Assembly: GCF_021021415.1 (NCBI RefSeq)
Contig: NZ_JAINWJ010000024.1
Location: 1-56,765, forward strand
Source: Martelella mediterranea
Lineage (GTDB): Bacteria > Pseudomonadota > Alphaproteobacteria > Rhizobiales > Rhizobiaceae
Length of the DNA stretch: 56,765 nt
Reading direction: 5' to 3'
The notes under the pieces were generated by a model that ran no database searches, was not told the origin of the DNA, and saw only the letters and a list, made by a program, of their open reading frames with translations. This document shows, in pieces, positions 54,530-56,765 of the stretch (positions are counted from its first letter, which is position 1; the number at the start of each line of letters is the position of its first letter). A program made the position numbers and the translations under genes.

Positions 54530-54694
54530 TTAGCGGCTGCGCGCGAAGTTCACGATGACCGCGACGGCGAAGAACAGCAGAAACAGAAAGAACAGAATCT
54601 GCGCGATACCTGCTGAAGCGCCGGCGATGCCGCCGAAACCAAGCGCGGCAGCGACCAGGGCTATCACCAGGAAAACAACGGCATAGTAAAGCAT
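54530..54694 (-). CDS. small DUF1328 membrane protein
   Basis: A 54-residue DUF1328 protein: [20 protein letters not shown], then a glycine/alanine linker and a second helix ([18 protein letters not shown]) ending ARSR. These two-helix proteins (YtjA-like) are of unknown function and often stress-induced. AAGGAG lies eight bases before the ATG at 54694. A perfect EcfG promoter precedes it and a terminator follows, so it is a stand-alone stress gene. Confidence 0.9.
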   Translation of the reverse strand: MLYYAVVFLVIALVAAALGFGGIAGASAGIAQILFFLFLLFFAVAVIVNFARSR

Positions 54695-54723
54695 GGAAAT
54701 TCTCCTTGTGTTTGTAGAAGGAA

Positions 54724-54748
54724 AACGCCCAGGCGCCACCGGAGTTCC
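54724..54748 (-). promoter_or_regulatory. Perfect EcfG-type promoter of the DUF1328 gene
   Basis: On the minus strand GGAAC (54748-54744), 16 bases, CGTT (54727-54724), 30 bases before the ATG at 54694. Exact consensus. Confidence 0.8.
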
Positions 54749-54755
54749 GGTTCCA

Positions 54756-54782
54756 AAGAAAAAGGGCGACCGAAGCCGCCCT
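54756..54782 (-). terminator. Terminator of phyR
   Basis: Minus-strand AGGGCG...CGCCCT stem of six pairs with an 8-base loop, followed by TTTTTCTTTGG. It separates phyR from the promoter of the DUF1328 gene just downstream. Confidence 0.7.
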
Positions 54783-54805
54783 CATGCTTACGGAAGTTTT
54801 AAGGC

Positions 54806-55600
54806 TTATGCCGCCTGTTCGTGATGTTCCTGGAAGAACAGCGCCTGGCTGATCAGCGCCTTGACCATGTCGGGATTGAAGGGCTTGGTGACCAGGAAGG
54901 TCGGCTCCGGACGTTCGCCCGTCAGAAGCCTTTCCGGGAAGGCGGTGATGAAGATCACCGGCAGCGATTCGGCCGCCAGAATATCGTTGACCGCGTCGAT
55001 GCCCGAGCTGCCGTCGGCGAGCTGGATATCGGCGAGCACCATGCGCGGGCGCGAGGATTTAAACAGGTCCACGGCTTCGGCGTGGGTGCGCGCAATGCCG
55101 GTGACGCGGTGGCCCAGACTTTCCACCATCTGCTCGATATCCATGGCGATCAGCGGCTCGTCCTCGATGATCATGATATCGGTCGCCACCTGACGCGCGA
55201 TTTCCGAAGAAGCCTCATCGATGAGGTTGGAAACGCTGTCGCTCTCGACGTCCAGAATCTGAGCCGTTTCCTCATGGGAAAAGTTTTCGAGCGAGATCAG
55301 CAGAAAGGCCTGGCGGGGTTTGGCCGGCAGCGCCATGAGATTGGCCGCGGCGCGCTTTTCCCAGGAAAAGGGCGATTCGATTTCCTCGATTTCGATCGTT
55401 GTGGAACTGAAAAGCTGAGAGAAGAGTTTATAAAGCGAGACCTTATCGTCGCCGTCCTCCGGAAAGAGCGAAACGTCTTCAATCAGCGTTTCGAGTACGG
55501 CGGCAACATAGGCGTCGCCCGATGTCTGGGAGCCTGTAACGGCACGTGCGTAACGCCTAAGGTAGGGAAGATGGGCGGCGATACGTGTTGAAAGCGACAT
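54806..55600 (-). CDS. phyR: general stress response regulator PhyR
   Basis: Anti-anti-sigma factor of the general stress response. The 264-residue protein has an N-terminal sigma-factor-like domain (~1-130, including PRQAFLLISLENFSHEETAQIL) and a C-terminal receiver with E146/D147, phosphoacceptor D191 (in MVLADIQLADG) and the Lys of VTKPF. Phosphorylated PhyR binds NepR and frees EcfG. AGGAG is 11 bases before the ATG at 55600. Divergent from nepR-ecfG, sharing an intergenic region with two overlapping EcfG-type promoters. Confidence 0.97.
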   Translation of the reverse strand: MSLSTRIAAHLPYLRRYARAVTGSQTSGDAYVAAVLETLIEDVSLFPEDGDDKVSLYKLFSQLFSSTTIEIEEIESPFSWEKRAAANLMALPAKPRQAFLLISLENFSHEETAQILDVESDSVSNLIDEASSEIARQVATDIMIIEDEPLIAMDIEQMVESLGHRVTGIARTHAEAVDLFKSSRPRMVLADIQLADGSSGIDAVNDILAAESLPVIFITAFPERLLTGERPEPTFLVTKPFNPDMVKALISQALFFQEHHEQAA

Positions 55601-55668
55601 GTCTGGTAGTCTCCTGCCTCGATAGGTCGTTGCGGGTATCTCTTTTAGAGCATTCCTCAAGAAGCAAG

Positions 55669-55693
55669 AATGCGGGAGACGAAAAAAAGTTCC
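55669..55693 (-). promoter_or_regulatory. Near-consensus EcfG promoter of phyR
   Basis: On the minus strand GGAAC (55693-55689), 16 bases, CATT (55672-55669); one mismatch to CGTT. 69 bases before the phyR start. Its -35 element is only eight bases from the -35 element of the nepR promoter on the other strand. Confidence 0.6.
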
Positions 55694-55701
55694 CGAAGAG
55701 C

Positions 55702-55726
55702 GGAACATTTTATTTTGGGCCGCGTT
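55702..55726 (+). promoter_or_regulatory. Perfect EcfG promoter of nepR-ecfG
   Basis: GGAAC (55702-55706), 16 bases, CGTT (55723-55726), 45 bases before the nepR GTG. This is the expected autoregulatory promoter. Confidence 0.85.
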
Positions 55727-55770
55727 TTTGGCTTGAATGGAATCGGTGGAATGGAACGAGGCGAAAACTG

Positions 55771-55965
55771 GTGAAGAACAATAGCGACCTTGAACAAGGT
55801 TCGAACATGCCCGGTACGGCCAAGAGTCCCGAGGAGGCGATCAGCAGACGCCTCAAGGCTCTCTACAATGCTGTCGAACAGGAGGAAATCCCAGATCGGT
55901 TTCTCGATCTTCTCGAGCGTCTGGACGCGGCCGAGGCCGCATCCACGCCCAGAAAAAAGGGGTAA
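55771..55965 (+). CDS. nepR: anti-sigma factor NepR
   Basis: A 64-residue NepR-type anti-sigma factor that sequesters EcfG until phospho-PhyR binds it. The conserved core is EAISRRLKALYNAVEQEEIP, followed by DRFLDLLERLDAAE; both NepR helices are present. The start is taken as GTG at 55771 with GAGG upstream; ATG at 55807 would give 52 residues and still keep the core. ecfG begins five bases after the stop, so the two are co-transcribed. Confidence 0.92.
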   Translation: MKNNSDLEQGSNMPGTAKSPEEAISRRLKALYNAVEQEEIPDRFLDLLERLDAAEAASTPRKKG

Positions 55966-55970
55966 CCGCC

Positions 55971-56537
55971 GTGGCAACAGTCGAAGATACGAGTTTCAAG
56001 CGGGATATGCTGAAGACGGTGCCCAGCCTGCGCGCCTTCGCCGTCTCGCTCTGCGGCCATCAGGACCTCGCCGACGATCTGGTTCAGGACACGATCATGA
56101 AGGCCTGGGCCAAGCAGGACAGCTTTGCCGAGGGCACCAATATCAAGGCCTGGCTGTTCACCATCCTGCGCAACGAGTTCTACAGCCAGATGCGCAAGAG
56201 CGGTCGTGAGATTCAGGATTCCGACAATGTCTTCACCGAGCGGCTTTCCACCCATCCCGCGCAATATGGCGCGATGGACCTTCGGGACTTCCGCGAAGCG
56301 CTGAACAAGCTGCCGAGCGACCAGCGCGAGGCGATCATTCTCGTCGGCGCATCGGGCTTTTCCTACGAAGAGGCGGCCGAAATCTGCCATTGCGCGATCG
56401 GCACGATCAAGAGCCGTATTGCCCGCGCCCGCGGCAAGTTGCAGGAGCTGCTGGACATTACCGGCGAAACCGAATTCGGCCCGGACGCCAATTCCGCAAG
56501 CGTGGTCAGCCGCGCCTTCGTGTCGCGCCCGGGCTGA
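55971..56537 (+). CDS. ecfG: general stress sigma factor EcfG
   Basis: A 188-residue extracytoplasmic-function sigma factor of the EcfG group. Region 2 (QDLADDLVQDTIMKAWAK) recognises the -10 element and region 4 (SYEEAAEICHCAIGTIKSRI) the -35 element. The linker between them has the FTERLSTHPAQYGAMDL segment common to EcfG. Start is GTG at 55971, five bases from the nepR stop. The partner kinase, PhyR and NepR genes surround it. Confidence 0.96.
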   Translation: MATVEDTSFKRDMLKTVPSLRAFAVSLCGHQDLADDLVQDTIMKAWAKQDSFAEGTNIKAWLFTILRNEFYSQMRKSGREIQDSDNVFTERLSTHPAQYGAMDLRDFREALNKLPSDQREAIILVGASGFSYEEAAEICHCAIGTIKSRIARARGKLQELLDITGETEFGPDANSASVVSRAFVSRPG

Positions 56538-56569
56538 GACGCGACGCGCGCAAAACCGATACTGCCAAG

Positions 56570-56588
56570 GGCCGGTCACTGACCGGCC
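56570..56588 (+). terminator. Hairpin after ecfG
   Basis: Perfect 8-bp stem GGCCGGTC/GACCGGCC with a 3-base loop, 33 bases past the stop; no U-tract follows directly, so its terminating strength is uncertain. Confidence 0.5.
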
Positions 56589-56655
56589 TGAGGCTGCTGA
56601 AAAACCCTTGAATGCCTAGGGTGACACCTTCACTAGTGGCCTCCCACAGGGGTCA

Positions 56656-56761
56656 TGCTCGGACTTGATCCGAGCATCCAGGCGACTTATCCCAAGAGTC
56701 AATGAATTTCAGCAGTGAACCCTCGCCGCGTTGCCTGGATCCTCGTGTCAAGCACGAGGAT
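56656..56761. repeat. Paired palindromic intergenic repeat, copy 3
   Basis: Left palindrome ATGCTCGGA-CTTGA-TCCGAGCAT (56656-56678) and right palindrome ATCCTCGTG-TCAAG-CACGAGGAT (56739-56761), inverted relative to each other. Their inner flanks also pair (CCAGGC against GCCTGG), and both palindromes carry compensatory changes that keep their stems intact. The element runs to the window end, where it may continue. Confidence 0.85.
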
Positions 56762-56765
56762 TGTT

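Overview
The window reads as chromosome of an alphaproteobacterium of the order Hyphomicrobiales, most likely a Rhizobiaceae-type genome. Coding regions are GC-rich and mostly core: a C4-pathway 5-aminolevulinate synthase (HemA), the PhyR-NepR-EcfG general stress module with GGAAC...CGTT promoters, TamA-TamB, KdsD, an FNR/FixK-type box before hemA, and paired intergenic palindromes. The genus cannot be fixed from sequence alone. No prophage, insertion sequence, CRISPR array or plasmid functions were seen.

Layout. 0.1-5.4 kb: an LpxO-like hydroxylase, divergent from a large NCS1-permease/hybrid histidine kinase fusion that overlaps its LuxR-type response regulator. 5.4-16.8 kb: housekeeping genes (cysK, an MgtC/DUF4010 membrane protein, dut, prfC, a beta-hydroxyacid dehydrogenase, a GFA-fold protein, cueR, hbdA, dxr, a serine hydrolase, hemA). 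17-26.4 kb: envelope and ion genes (Gly-zipper lipoprotein, tamA-tamB, and a Ca2+/H+ antiporter next to an ionotropic-glutamate-receptor-like channel). 26.5-35.8 kb: two aldo/keto reductases, a four-gene sugar ABC importer, an AmpH-like peptidase and a stress-type SDR. 36-44.8 kb: DUF1062 protein, YjbQ, etfBA, PduO-type adenosyltransferase, a small twin-helix membrane protein, a macro-domain protein overlapping an SDR, YihY, GluQRS, an AlkA-type glycosylase and an HNH protein. 44.8-52.2 kb: a small Cys-rich membrane protein, glnK-amtB, tesB, a ubiquinone-type hydroxylase, kdsD, dsbB, a YqaA-type protein and tRNA-Leu(CAA). 52.2-56.8 kb: the general stress locus.

How the parts work together. 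The last 4.5 kb is one circuit. A CHASE-HWE kinase probably feeds PhyR, PhyR titrates NepR, and freed EcfG acts at GGAAC-N16/17-CGTT promoters. I find perfect copies before nepR-ecfG, csbD and the DUF1328 gene, and near-copies before phyR and the SDR at 34.9 kb. Further perfect copies lie before the sugar ABC importer and the small Cys-rich membrane protein. glnK-amtB has a sigma-54-like promoter, and hemA an FNR-type box. The least explained units are the permease-kinase fusion with an eight-cysteine module, the antiporter/channel pair, and the macro-domain gene that lacks a normal start codon.
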